DNA of 29,987 nt from positions 1 through 29,987 of the forward strand of contig JAZUGR010000032.1 of NCBI GenBank assembly GCA_045641345.1, in the 5' to 3' direction. Shown here piece after piece: positions 6,590 through 14,238 of this stretch. The stretch comes from Cacconaster sp045641345 (GTDB taxonomy: Bacteria; Bacteroidota; Bacteroidia; Bacteroidales; UBA932). A program made the translations under genes and the position numbers. Numbering within the stretch: the first letter of the stretch is position 1; each line of letters begins with the position of its first letter. Under the pieces are notes generated by a model. It ran no database searches. It was not told the origin of the DNA and worked only from the letters and a program-made list of their open reading frames with translations.

Positions 6590-9091
6590 TTATTCTGAAA
6601 TTGCAGGTATCGTATAAACAACTTTATTGGTTGTAATGCATTCAGCTGTTTCAGAATCAGGATAAATATTGAGTTCTACGGTAATGACCTTGCCTGCGTC
6701 AGCAGGGTTGAGGTTCTTTGGACCACAAAGGAACATACCGACTGTACTTAACATTCTTGAATACTCCCACGGGCCAAATGTAGATCTCATTAATCCGACA
6801 GGATTATTAGTTGCACTCTTTGGAAGCCAACAACCAAAGCCCCTTTCACTATAATATCCCCAGATTCCTGATTTGTAATCTTCTGCAATAGGTTGTGAAT
6901 ATGAAATCACAAAATCGCATACCCAATTCTGATAAGCATACTTGGGATTTTCAGAGTCATTATCCTTTAAATTAGTAAAAAAGGCAAATACATCATCGGG
7001 GAAGCCCTTTAGACAATCATCAAGGCTGATGGAACCATCTTCTGTCAACTTTACCCACATCGGATTCAAAAGTTGCTCTTCATTTAGCCAATATCCCAAT
7101 GTGGCTTGCTGTATCTGTTCAGGAGTCAAATCTCCAGCTAGTCCAGCAGCCAGGAATTCAGCGGGTATATGCACCAAATAAGACTCCGGAACTTCGGGAA
7201 CATAATACATATTATGTCCCTGAACATCCTTAATCTCATCAACCACAATACCGATTCCGTTAGGAGTCTGTGCCTTAATATTGTCAAGACCGAGTTCGTA
7301 ATAATAGTAGCCACCTCTCAATTCAACATTACCTTCGAACGGACCGGAATAGAGGTTCTCCCTCAGCATTACAGTTGCATCGTCGGTTGCGGAAATCTTA
7401 CCCATAATTCCACCAACTCCCTGAGCGGGAATAGTGGGAGCGGTGGCCTCGTCAGATTTTATCCAATGATAGTAATCGGTATTCAATTCTTCGGCACGCA
7501 CAATTAAAGTACCTTTTCCGCCGAATGTGATATCACCTGTGAGAATTTTGCCGTCAAGAATCAACTGAATATTGTTGTCATTCGAAGCTTTAACGGTTTC
7601 TTCCAACTGAGCAGGGATAATATACACAGCCTCACCATCTTTTGCGGCAGAAAGAGCTTCGGAAAGAGTGGGATACTTTGTTGTTCCGATTTTGGCTACG
7701 GTAACTTCGCCCTTCTTTGTGTAATTTATCGCATATTTCGAGAAATGGTTGACTCTGAAACTCAGAATGCTGTTTTCGAATTTGACGCTATTTTCCACGA
7801 CTCCGCCGCTGATGACATTGCCGGACTCATCAACCAGACTTACGCTCTGCACACTCACTACGTCATCTCCGAGGGGAACTTCAACCGTGGCTTCGCCGGC
7901 AGCATTTTCGTAGCAGAAGACTTCGGTGCCGTTCTGGTCGAGAGCCTTCATCGTGACTTCATAGACGATGTCGGCATTTTCTACGGGCTTGGTTTCGGTG
8001 ACGTTCTCCACTTTGAAGAAGATGTTTGTGGAGCCGGCTTCCTTTGCATTGTTCAGAATCTGTTTAGAAGCTTCCGCATTAAAAGTGATGTTTCCGATGC
8101 CGCCCACTTCGATGCTTGCGGGCTTTTCCGGATTGAATGCCTGTTCGGCGGGCAGGACGCCCTCTGCCGATTCTTTGGAATCGCCGTTGTCAATTGTAAC
8201 TTCGGTATTGTCGCCCTTGTCCTCAACTGTCACGTTGTTGTTCCACCTGGAGTAAATCTGGTTATAGTATTTGCCGGACTCCCTTTCGTTCTTTATATAG
8301 TCGGAGTTGGAGTAGGCCTTGTTGACAGTGAGTACCCTCGCCTCTTGGGTGGCTGGACTTGCCGGAACTGCGAAACGGACAACGGCATTGCCCGCATTGG
8401 TGATTTTGGTATTATAGCAGGTCACGGAGATGCCCTGACCATCGTAGCAGTATTCTGCTGAAACAGCCCCGTTGTCGTAAACCCACTTGAACCCACCGTT
8501 GATATTGCTGATATCAATGCTCGTGAGGTCGGCTCCCTTTGCGGGGATATTTGACATATTGAGATGCACGTATGCCGTTACAAGGGTGAACTTGAGTTTC
8601 TCGTTGGCATCGAGCGATTCTTTGGATGTAGCATAGCCGTAGAAGCAAACGTTGCCGGAGTTGTTGTTGTAATACTCCTGCCCGTCGAGGCTGATCTCAT
8701 ATCCAGCGAAATCCTCTTCCGTGTCATTATCTTTGATTCTCGGATAGATGTAGTAGAGTGTGTTACCACTGCCAATCTCTCCTGTAACATCTCCAGTAAA
8801 AGTTACGACTTCTCCGGATCCGGTTGCTTTCAGGCATCCTCCGAGGAGTTTGCCGGTTGTAGCGTTGACAACGGAAATCTCGTCGTCCTTCTGCCATTGG
8901 GCACGCACGATGGCTTCCATCGTGGCCCTGGTTTCATCGGCCGGCAGGTATGCCCCGGCCTCGATTCCTACGGAAAGCGAGTGAACTTCAGTGGAACCCG
9001 CACGCACCGGTTCGGACTCTTGAAAGCCCTTTGAGCAGGCCACCATCGCGAAAACTGCGACGACGGCCGGAATAATGGTTCTTTTAAACAT
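6590..9091 (-). CDS. Surface lipoprotein paralogue: fimbrillin-like head with a different tail
   Basis: The predicted product is 833 aa from the ATG at 9091 (in-frame alternative 9124 adds 11 residues). The signal peptide is identical to that of the downstream paralogue, with lipid Cys at 19, and the first 60 or so mature residues are nearly identical. The fimbrillin-like head and the following beta domain (to about 460, ending HFSKYAINYT) align throughout with the paralogue. One 'IGTTKYPTLSEAL' unit follows at about 463. After that the tail has no NGGT repeats and is a distinct domain ending VVYTIPAISE with several Trp and aromatic residues. I do not recognise the tail. Located upstream of its paralogue on the same strand and separated from it by a stem-loop at 6547-6580. 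Likely displayed on the cell surface; ligand unknown. Confidence 0.85.
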   Translation of the reverse strand: MFKRTIIPAVVAVFAMVACSKGFQESEPVRAGSTEVHSLSVGIEAGAYLPADETRATMEAIVRAQWQKDDEISVVNATTGKLLGGCLKATGSGEVVTFTGDVTGEIGSGNTLYYIYPRIKDNDTEEDFAGYEISLDGQEYYNNNSGNVCFYGYATSKESLDANEKLKFTLVTAYVHLNMSNIPAKGADLTSIDISNINGGFKWVYDNGAVSAEYCYDGQGISVTCYNTKITNAGNAVVRFAVPASPATQEARVLTVNKAYSNSDYIKNERESGKYYNQIYSRWNNNVTVEDKGDNTEVTIDNGDSKESAEGVLPAEQAFNPEKPASIEVGGIGNITFNAEASKQILNNAKEAGSTNIFFKVENVTETKPVENADIVYEVTMKALDQNGTEVFCYENAAGEATVEVPLGDDVVSVQSVSLVDESGNVISGGVVENSVKFENSILSFRVNHFSKYAINYTKKGEVTVAKIGTTKYPTLSEALSAAKDGEAVYIIPAQLEETVKASNDNNIQLILDGKILTGDITFGGKGTLIVRAEELNTDYYHWIKSDEATAPTIPAQGVGGIMGKISATDDATVMLRENLYSGPFEGNVELRGGYYYYELGLDNIKAQTPNGIGIVVDEIKDVQGHNMYYVPEVPESYLVHIPAEFLAAGLAGDLTPEQIQQATLGYWLNEEQLLNPMWVKLTEDGSISLDDCLKGFPDDVFAFFTNLKDNDSENPKYAYQNWVCDFVISYSQPIAEDYKSGIWGYYSERGFGCWLPKSATNNPVGLMRSTFGPWEYSRMLSTVGMFLCGPKNLNPADAGKVITVELNIYPDSETAECITTNKVVYTIPAISE

Positions 9092-9110
9092 TGCTATGGA
9101 TTTGTAATTA

Positions 9111-9275
9111 TTATTCAATTTCATCGGTTACACAATCGGTGGTTAGATCTTCAGGTGTGGCGGAACATGCGAATGGTGACGATTGCAAAATGTTCTGTTT
9201 TACGGAAATCTTGAACGTTTTGGTCAATGGAGAGATATATTTCGCCATACTTTTATCGGTTAACGTCTTGTTCAT
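9111..9275 (-). CDS. Possible 54-aa leader ORF upstream of lipoprotein 2
   Basis: Same ORF as at 6350-6514, with three amino-acid changes (Arg to Gln, Glu to Gln, Ile to Thr). It ends in TAA 19 bases before the preferred lipoprotein start. The similarity between the two copies stops at about 6520 and 9281, just before the leader ATG. See the copy at 6350 for why it may not be translated. Confidence 0.3.
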   Translation of the reverse strand: MNKTLTDKSMAKYISPLTKTFKISVKQNILQSSPFACSATPEDLTTDCVTDEIE

Positions 9276-9326
9276 TGCGTTTCGTGCTTGAATCTAGGGG
9301 TCAATTTATTTTTAAGCCGCGAAGTT

Positions 9327-9365
9327 GCAAATATTTTCCGATAAGGCAAAATATTTTGTCGATAA
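9327..9365. repeat. Tandem pair of A/T-rich motifs
   Basis: GCAAATATTTTCCGATAA (9327-9344) is followed one base later by GCAAAATATTTTGTCGATAA (9346-9365). The second includes the 12-bp palindrome CAAAATATTTTG (9347-9358). The spacing is close to two helical turns, so this could be a pair of regulator sites upstream of the lipoprotein gene. Confidence 0.35.
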
Positions 9366-9406
9366 TGTGCACGATATATGTGAATGACTTGCCGAGTTTG
9401 AGAAAG

Positions 9407-9510
9407 ATATTCTCCGGGAGATGAACAATCCTCCCGGGGATTCGCTATACCTTGACCGACATTATGGTGATGTCGTCGTTCTGGTCGTTGCCGTTGGTAA
9501 ACGACTTCAT
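9407..9510. repeat. 104-bp direct repeat, left copy
   Basis: Matches 12326-12429 at 103 of 104 bases (only 9422 T against 12341 A). It consists of the last codons of the phosphatase gene, its stop, and the terminator-like hairpin behind it (CCGGGAG with CTCCCGG). The identity ends sharply at 9510/9511. Confidence 0.9.
9445..9510 (-). pseudogene. Detached 3' end of the SpoIIE-type phosphatase gene
   Basis: Twenty-one codons plus stop (MKSFTNGNDQNDD, then ITIMSVKV) identical to the end of the phosphatase at 12364-14235. The rest of that gene is absent here. This is a duplicated fragment, not a functional gene. Confidence 0.85.
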
Positions 9511-9554
9511 TTTTGAGGTTGTTGGCAAAAACCGGATTGACCCCGGACTCTGCC

Positions 9555-10703
9555 TTACAAGGTTCTCCACGGCATAAGATTTCCGTATGAGGTTGTCTTT
9601 GGAGTTTCTCCGCCATAGATTACGGTCATGTTTTCGACAGGTTCTCCCGACAGCCCTCCCCAATGGCGCAGCCCCTTGAAATAGTCTGCATTATACGTCT
9701 CTCCCGATTTTATCTCTACGGCCTTTGTGCCTTCATCGTCATTTATCAGCAGATCCACTTCATTTCCGTTGGAGTCGCGCCAGAAAGTGGCCGACGGCTT
9801 CACTCCCCGGTTGTACCTACGCTTCAGCATCTCCACGATAACCATATTCTCGAAAATGCCGCCTCTCAGGTAATGCGTCGAAAGCTGTTCGGGCTGCCTT
9901 ATCTCCAGCAGGCTGCATGCAAGCCCCGTGTCATGGAAATATAGTTTCGGGGTCTTTACCAGACGCTTGGAGAAGTTCCTGCTGTCGGGTTGGAGAAGGA
10001 ATACTATGTAACTAGTTTGCAGCAGGGAAAGCCACGAATTGATGGTGGGGATTGAAACTCCGCACTCTGTGGCCAGCGACGCCATATTGAGAATCTGGCC
10101 GATGCGCCCCGCACACAGTTTGATGAATTTCGTGAAAGTGGCCAGATTCGTGATGTTCTTCACGATGCGGACATCGCGCTCTACGTATGTGTTTATGTAA
10201 TCGGCATAATATGTCCCTGACGGGATATCCTTGTCAAACAGACGCGGATAGCACCCTTTGAACATTTGCATATCGGCGTTTCCACAATCTATGCCACCGT
10301 TTCTCATCTCCTCGTATGAGAATGGAAGAAGAGTGACGATGCCCACCCTTCCGGCCAGAGATTGGGATACGGCCTCAAGCAGCTGGAAGTTCTGCGACCC
10401 TGTCAATATATACATGCCTTCCTTGCCGGATTGATCCGCGTAGGTCTGCAGATACGACAGCAGTTGCGGTACCCTCTGGACTTCGTCGATTATTGTCCTG
10501 CCAGGGTATGTGGAGATGAATGCCCTTGGGTCCTCCGTGGCGAAAGCCCTGTTGTCAGGGTCTTCCAGCGACACGTACTTATACTCCGGGAATGCCAGCT
10601 TGGACAATGTGGACTTGCCGCTTTGACGCGGGCCGGTTATCAGTACAAACGGATATTTGGTCGACAAAAACAGGATGCGCTCCTTAAGCGTGCGTTCAAT
10701 CAT
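9555..10703 (-). CDS. AAA+ ATPase with DUF4143 C-terminal domain
   Basis: The predicted product is 382 aa, full length for this family. Walker A is GPRQSGKS (24-31) and Walker B is IIDE (71-74); a TGSQ sensor and an SLAGR segment follow. The C-terminal half is the DUF4143 region with a PD-(D/E)XK-like signature (NEVDLLI, then AVEIKSG). These proteins are common in Bacteroidetes; their function is generally unproven, though the fold suggests ATP-driven action on DNA or protein. It has its own promoter (10720-10727), about 11 bases from the predicted RNA start to the ATG, and lies inside a segment flanked by 104-bp direct repeats. The C terminus (YGNLMPWRTL) looks intact. Confidence 0.85.
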   Translation of the reverse strand: MIERTLKERILFLSTKYPFVLITGPRQSGKSTLSKLAFPEYKYVSLEDPDNRAFATEDPRAFISTYPGRTIIDEVQRVPQLLSYLQTYADQSGKEGMYILTGSQNFQLLEAVSQSLAGRVGIVTLLPFSYEEMRNGGIDCGNADMQMFKGCYPRLFDKDIPSGTYYADYINTYVERDVRIVKNITNLATFTKFIKLCAGRIGQILNMASLATECGVSIPTINSWLSLLQTSYIVFLLQPDSRNFSKRLVKTPKLYFHDTGLACSLLEIRQPEQLSTHYLRGGIFENMVIVEMLKRRYNRGVKPSATFWRDSNGNEVDLLINDDEGTKAVEIKSGETYNADYFKGLRHWGGLSGEPVENMTVIYGGETPKTTSYGNLMPWRTL

Positions 10704-10719
10704 AGATAAAATTTTTATG

Positions 10720-10727
10720 CAAATATA
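10720..10727 (-). promoter_or_regulatory. -7 box TATATTTG of the first ATPase gene
   Basis: TATATTTG on the minus strand, 16 bp upstream of the ATG at 10703. No -33 TTTG is seen at the usual spacing. The perfect palindrome TAATTATATAATTA lies just upstream at 10733-10746, where an operator could sit. Confidence 0.45.
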
Positions 10728-10755
10728 AAATCTAATTATATAATTACATAATTAT

Positions 10756-10920
10756 TCTTCCATCAAGAAAAATTTCGATAACATCTGCGATGATTTCGGT
10801 TTCACCAGCACAGCAGCTATCACTGTGTTCATGAAGACCGTTGTACGCGAAAGACGCATTCCGTTTGAGATCAAGGCATCGACGAAGGAGCAGGTCAACA
10901 AGGACGCTTGGGCTGCGTAA
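10756..10920 (+). pseudogene. RelB/DinJ-family antitoxin remnant, N terminus missing
   Basis: The open frame reads SSIKKNFDNICDDFGF, then TSTAAITVFMKTVVRE, then RRIPFEI and ends DAWAA with TAA at 10918-10920. This is the characteristic DinJ/RelB antitoxin core (NFDxICxDFGxT, AAIxxFxxxVVRExxIPFEI). The first 15 or so residues, including the start and the DNA-binding strand, are absent; the frame meets a stop at 10741. It is therefore a decayed antitoxin gene on the strand opposite to the two ATPases. Confidence 0.7.
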
Positions 10921-10960
10921 TTGACACGAATGTCATTGTTTCGGCAGTCATTTCAAAGCA
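10908..10960 (+). pseudogene. PIN-domain toxin remnant (first residues only)
   Basis: Overlapping the antitoxin stop, a frame reads GCVIDTNVIVSAVISKH. The pattern VIDTNVxVSAxxSKH is the first strand and helix of PIN-domain ribonuclease toxins, with the first catalytic Asp. After about 17 residues the match ends where the antiparallel ATPase gene (10961-12166) finishes. With the antitoxin remnant this is the scar of a type II toxin-antitoxin pair cut by the ATPase segment. Confidence 0.6.
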
Positions 10961-12166
10961 TCAATACAGCATACCGAAAGCCCAGAGGGGAATCTTTTTG
11001 CCGATTGCGCTGTCTATGTCATCGGCAGCCACGAACGCTTCCTGTTCGCCGCTTAGCTGTGAGAAATCCTTGTCAGCTCCGCCAACCTCTATAACCATAG
11101 AGCCATCTATTCTGAAATCTCCTGTCTTTACTCCGCCATATTCCACTTTGTGCCCTGCCGATATCAATTGATTGCAGAAAAAACATTCGCGCAGGGTCCC
11201 GATGACTGGTGACGGATCTGCGAGGACATGCATCAGATTTGCGTTGTCAAGGAGTATTTTGTCGGGCTTCTGAAGGTCTCCGACCCTGTCCAGATTCTGA
11301 AACAGCCTGATTATGAGTTTCGACTCCTCAAGATACTTCAAATATCTCAGAACCGTTCCCCTTTCTATTCCGATGGATTTTGAAAGTTTCTGCACGTCCA
11401 CCTCATACGGAACGGAATTCGATATGACCTTCAGCAAAGCCTTCATCTTCCTTGTGTTCCCGACTTCAAGCCCTCGCTGCTGCGTCAGTTCTACGTTTAT
11501 GAGATAGTCGATAACATTTTCAACCTGTATGGGATAGGTGCTCCTGCTCTCGAAACAGAACGGGTAATAGCCATTTTTCAGATACTCCCTGAAGAATTCC
11601 AGGGGATGGCATTTCTTCTTGACGGCGGTGCAGAATCTGTTCGGGGATTCAAGCAGATTGTCAAGGCTTATGCTGTCGATGACAATCCCTTTCTCCATCA
11701 GGAGATATTCCCTGAATGACAGTCCGGGTATCAGGTATGGGACCATCCTTCTGGACAAATCCGTATCTCCGTCGTTGAGCCTTATCAGTGAAGAGCCGCT
11801 GATGACTATCCTCAGGCTCTTGTGAGCATCATATATCTCCTTTATTTCGCTGCTCCATCCCTTGTATTTGTGAATCTCATCTATGAAAAGATGGGTTCCA
11901 CCGATCTTTACGAACATATCGGCGGTATCAACCAGGGTGTGTGTCGCAAAATAGCTTGTGTCTGCAGAGCAGTATAGAACGTGCCTGTCGTCAGCGGTAA
12001 AATTGTTCCTGATATGCTGAAGCATTATCGTCGACTTACCAGCACCTTTGGGGCCTTTGATGGCAATCAGCCTTGAATTCCAGTCGATTCTGTCTGCTAT
12101 TTCACGGACATAGCCCATAGGGACATCCGCCAGATAGTTGTCGTGTCTTTCGAAAAGCTTTTCCAT
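10961..12166 (-). CDS. AAA+ ATPase, second DUF4143-class protein
   Basis: The predicted product is 401 aa. Walker A is GPKGAGKS (38-45) and Walker B is LFIDEIHK (Asp 96, Glu 97), followed by a VISGSS sensor strand. A winged-helix-like region (VQKLSKSIGIERGTVLRYLKYL) lies in the middle. The C terminus has a weak PD-(D/E)XK-like pattern (GDFRID, then VIEVGGADK). It belongs to the same broad class as the ATPase at 9555-10703 but is clearly a different subfamily. A good promoter lies at 12187-12217. Its last codons abut the broken PIN-toxin gene on the other strand. Molecular function not established for this class. Confidence 0.85.
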   Translation of the reverse strand: MEKLFERHDNYLADVPMGYVREIADRIDWNSRLIAIKGPKGAGKSTIMLQHIRNNFTADDRHVLYCSADTSYFATHTLVDTADMFVKIGGTHLFIDEIHKYKGWSSEIKEIYDAHKSLRIVISGSSLIRLNDGDTDLSRRMVPYLIPGLSFREYLLMEKGIVIDSISLDNLLESPNRFCTAVKKKCHPLEFFREYLKNGYYPFCFESRSTYPIQVENVIDYLINVELTQQRGLEVGNTRKMKALLKVISNSVPYEVDVQKLSKSIGIERGTVLRYLKYLEESKLIIRLFQNLDRVGDLQKPDKILLDNANLMHVLADPSPVIGTLRECFFCNQLISAGHKVEYGGVKTGDFRIDGSMVIEVGGADKDFSQLSGEQEAFVAADDIDSAIGKKIPLWAFGMLY

Positions 12167-12186
12167 TTACTCAATTCTTTGACGCA

Positions 12187-12217
12187 CAAAAATACATTGT
12201 TCTTTGCAAAAAACAAA
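12187..12217 (-). promoter_or_regulatory. Promoter of the second ATPase gene (TTTG-N19-TATTTTTG)
   Basis: On the minus strand TTTG (12217-12214) is followed after 19 bp by TATTTTTG (12194-12187), 20 bp upstream of the ATG at 12166. Confidence 0.5.
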
Positions 12218-12325
12218 AAAGCGCCAAATATGTTTCCTCCGCAGGCAAGGAATTGAGACTCTCTCCCTTCGTGAATATAACGAAGGAAACGACTTTCGAC
12301 GAAGCGCCGCGCCCGAAGGGGAAAT

Positions 12326-12429
12326 ATATTCTCCGGGAGAAGAACAATCCTCCCGGGGATTCGCTATACCTTGACCGACATTATGGTGATGTCGTCGTTC
12401 TGGTCGTTGCCGTTGGTAAACGACTTCAT
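12326..12429. repeat. 104-bp direct repeat, right copy (in the phosphatase 3' end)
   Basis: Partner of 9407-9510. This copy is continuous with the intact phosphatase gene. It includes the gene's stop codon at 12364 and the hairpin CCGGGAG/CTCCCGG just beyond. Confidence 0.9.
12332..12358 (-). terminator. Terminator-like hairpin after the phosphatase gene
   Basis: CCGGGAG and CTCCCGG form a 7-bp GC-rich stem a few bases after the stop codon at 12364. An A/T-rich stretch (GAATATATTTCC) follows on the minus strand. Confidence 0.5.
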
Positions 12430-14235
12430 CGACTCGGTGAGCTTCTCTATGAATTCCTGAGAAGGAGTGTCGGGGCTCAGACTGGAGGCGAACTCTATGA
12501 GTCTGTCCTCGCCATACTGATTCTTCACCCTGTCTTCGGCTTCGGTGACCCCGTCGGTATAAATCAGCAGACGGGAACCCTTTTCGACATAGATGCTCTC
12601 CTTTTCGTAGGGGAACTCGTCGTACACTCCCGCCGCCAGATTGGACTTGGCGTGGATGTACTTCGCCTCCCCGGTGGGGGATATCAATATTATCGGGTTG
12701 TGCCCGGCGTTGCAGAACACCAATTCGCGCGTGTCCAGATCGAGACGCCCCACAAACATTGTGATGAACATATTGCTGTTGTTGCCCGAGCAGAACGAGG
12801 AGTTGATGCACGAAACGATGTTGCTTGTGCTCAGCGACATCTCCGACACGTAATGGAACAGGGACCTTGAAATGGCCATATACAGCGCTGCGGGAACACC
12901 CTTGCCCGACACGTCGCCGACCGCGAAATAGATGGTGCGTCCGGCACGGAGGAAGTCGTACATATCGCCTCCCACCTCCTTGGCAGGCCGCAGCGTGGCG
13001 TAAAGGTCGACGTCCTCGTCGTTGATGAAGTCGGTGCGGAGCATCTGCTGCTGAATGTCGCTGGCAATCGCGAGCTCACTCTCGAACCTCTCCTTGGAGG
13101 CGGTTGTCGAACGCAGCTGGGCTATGTAGTCGTTTATCGACTTGAGCATATTGCGCAGGGCCTCGTGGAGATGGAACATCTCGTTGTTGCCCTTGAACTT
13201 CGGTATCTCGGCCTTGAAATTGCCCTTGGCTATGTTCTTGGCAAGATAGGTCACTTCGGTAATGGGGAGCAGGGTACGGCCGATGATGGCGCGGGTTACG
13301 AAGTAGAGCAGCGTCAGGTCCATCAGAGCTATGAGCAGGATGAATATCTGGAATCTCACCGTGGCTCCGAAAATCACCTCCGCGGGGCAGATTATGGCTG
13401 CCGACCATCCGTTGCTCACCGGCCCGAATATGGCCGCAGCCTTCTCGGAACGCACTTCGCCCACACCGGTCTCGCCGGCCATCATCTTTTGGGAGAGTGC
13501 GGCGAGCCTGGCATCCTTGCGCATATCGGCCAAAGAGGCTATGTTGCCAAGCAGCAGGCTTTTGTCGGGGTGACTGAGTATGGTGCCTTCCGAGCTGAGG
13601 ATGACCGAATAGGAGTTTTCGTAGAAATGCTCACGCGACATAACTTTGGTTATGCCTTCGAGCGAGACGTCTATCGAAAGCACTGCGTATGTCTTTCCCT
13701 CGTCAGTTGCAAGCGGAGCGGAGTAGGTGGTTACAAGCCCCGATCCGTCCGTGGCCTCGTAAGGCTCGCTCCATATCCCTTTTGCAGCGGCAATGGCTCC
13801 GGTATACCAGCCCTGAAGAGCATAGTCGCTCAGGGTCGTGGAGCGGATTTCACCGGTTGCCAGGTCGCGGAACGAGCGCACTGCAAAATATTCGCCCTTT
13901 GCCGGGTAGAATCCACGGATGAACGCCACCGTGGTGCCGCTTACCATATCGCCGTACTGCATCATCTTGTCGCAGATTACCGGAATGTAGTCGGGATTGG
14001 CTATGTTGTCGCCTATCTGCCAGGAGGCGAATGAGTTCATTGTCTCGATCGCCCCGAGCATCCCCTCGATGTCGCCTATGCAGGCATTGAGCGAGTTCTG
14101 CGCCGTCTTCTTGACCGAAGCGGTCACCACGCGGCCGGAGAACACTATTATCCCCAATATGCCTCCCAGTACCAGTATGGCTATGGCTATGATTATCTTG
14201 TGGCTGAGTTCGCCTGCTATCGATCTGCTGCTCAT
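12364..14235 (-). CDS. Membrane-bound PP2C/SpoIIE-type serine phosphatase with Cache-like sensor and HAMP
   Basis: The predicted product is 623 aa. A first membrane helix (13-34) and a second (about 294-316) enclose an extracytoplasmic sensor region of the double-Cache type. A HAMP linker follows (about 317-370), then a coiled-coil stretch and the RsbU/SpoIIE phosphatase domain from about 385. Metal-binding motifs are all present: GGDMYDF (about 420), GDVSGKG (about 440), NAGHNP (about 510), YTDGVTEA (about 560) and NDDIT (about 615). Such proteins dephosphorylate anti-sigma-factor antagonists in partner-switching pathways; no partner gene is in view. It starts 3 bases after the lipid kinase stop, so the two form an operon. 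Its last 21 codons are duplicated at 9445-9510. Confidence 0.93.
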   Translation of the reverse strand: MSSRSIAGELSHKIIIAIAILVLGGILGIIVFSGRVVTASVKKTAQNSLNACIGDIEGMLGAIETMNSFASWQIGDNIANPDYIPVICDKMMQYGDMVSGTTVAFIRGFYPAKGEYFAVRSFRDLATGEIRSTTLSDYALQGWYTGAIAAAKGIWSEPYEATDGSGLVTTYSAPLATDEGKTYAVLSIDVSLEGITKVMSREHFYENSYSVILSSEGTILSHPDKSLLLGNIASLADMRKDARLAALSQKMMAGETGVGEVRSEKAAAIFGPVSNGWSAAIICPAEVIFGATVRFQIFILLIALMDLTLLYFVTRAIIGRTLLPITEVTYLAKNIAKGNFKAEIPKFKGNNEMFHLHEALRNMLKSINDYIAQLRSTTASKERFESELAIASDIQQQMLRTDFINDEDVDLYATLRPAKEVGGDMYDFLRAGRTIYFAVGDVSGKGVPAALYMAISRSLFHYVSEMSLSTSNIVSCINSSFCSGNNSNMFITMFVGRLDLDTRELVFCNAGHNPIILISPTGEAKYIHAKSNLAAGVYDEFPYEKESIYVEKGSRLLIYTDGVTEAEDRVKNQYGEDRLIEFASSLSPDTPSQEFIEKLTESMKSFTNGNDQNDDITIMSVKV

Positions 14236-14238
14236 CGC

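Noticed and set aside
9272..9616. 114-codon minus-strand frame between the lipoproteins and the first ATPase
   Set aside because: It reads the 104-bp repeat in a frame different from the phosphatase and overlaps the ATPase end out of frame; no protein-like features.
9407..12429. Insertion sequence or classical integrase-driven island
   Set aside because: No transposase or integrase frame lies inside, there are no terminal inverted repeats, and a 104-bp repeat is far too long for a transposon target duplication.
12253..12870. 205-codon plus-strand frame opposite the phosphatase 3' end
   Set aside because: The part over the phosphatase is a codon shadow of that gene; the short segment before it resembles nothing I know.
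13165..14034. 289-codon plus-strand frame opposite the phosphatase
   Set aside because: Antisense shadow in a GC-rich gene; the real product on the minus strand has all catalytic motifs.
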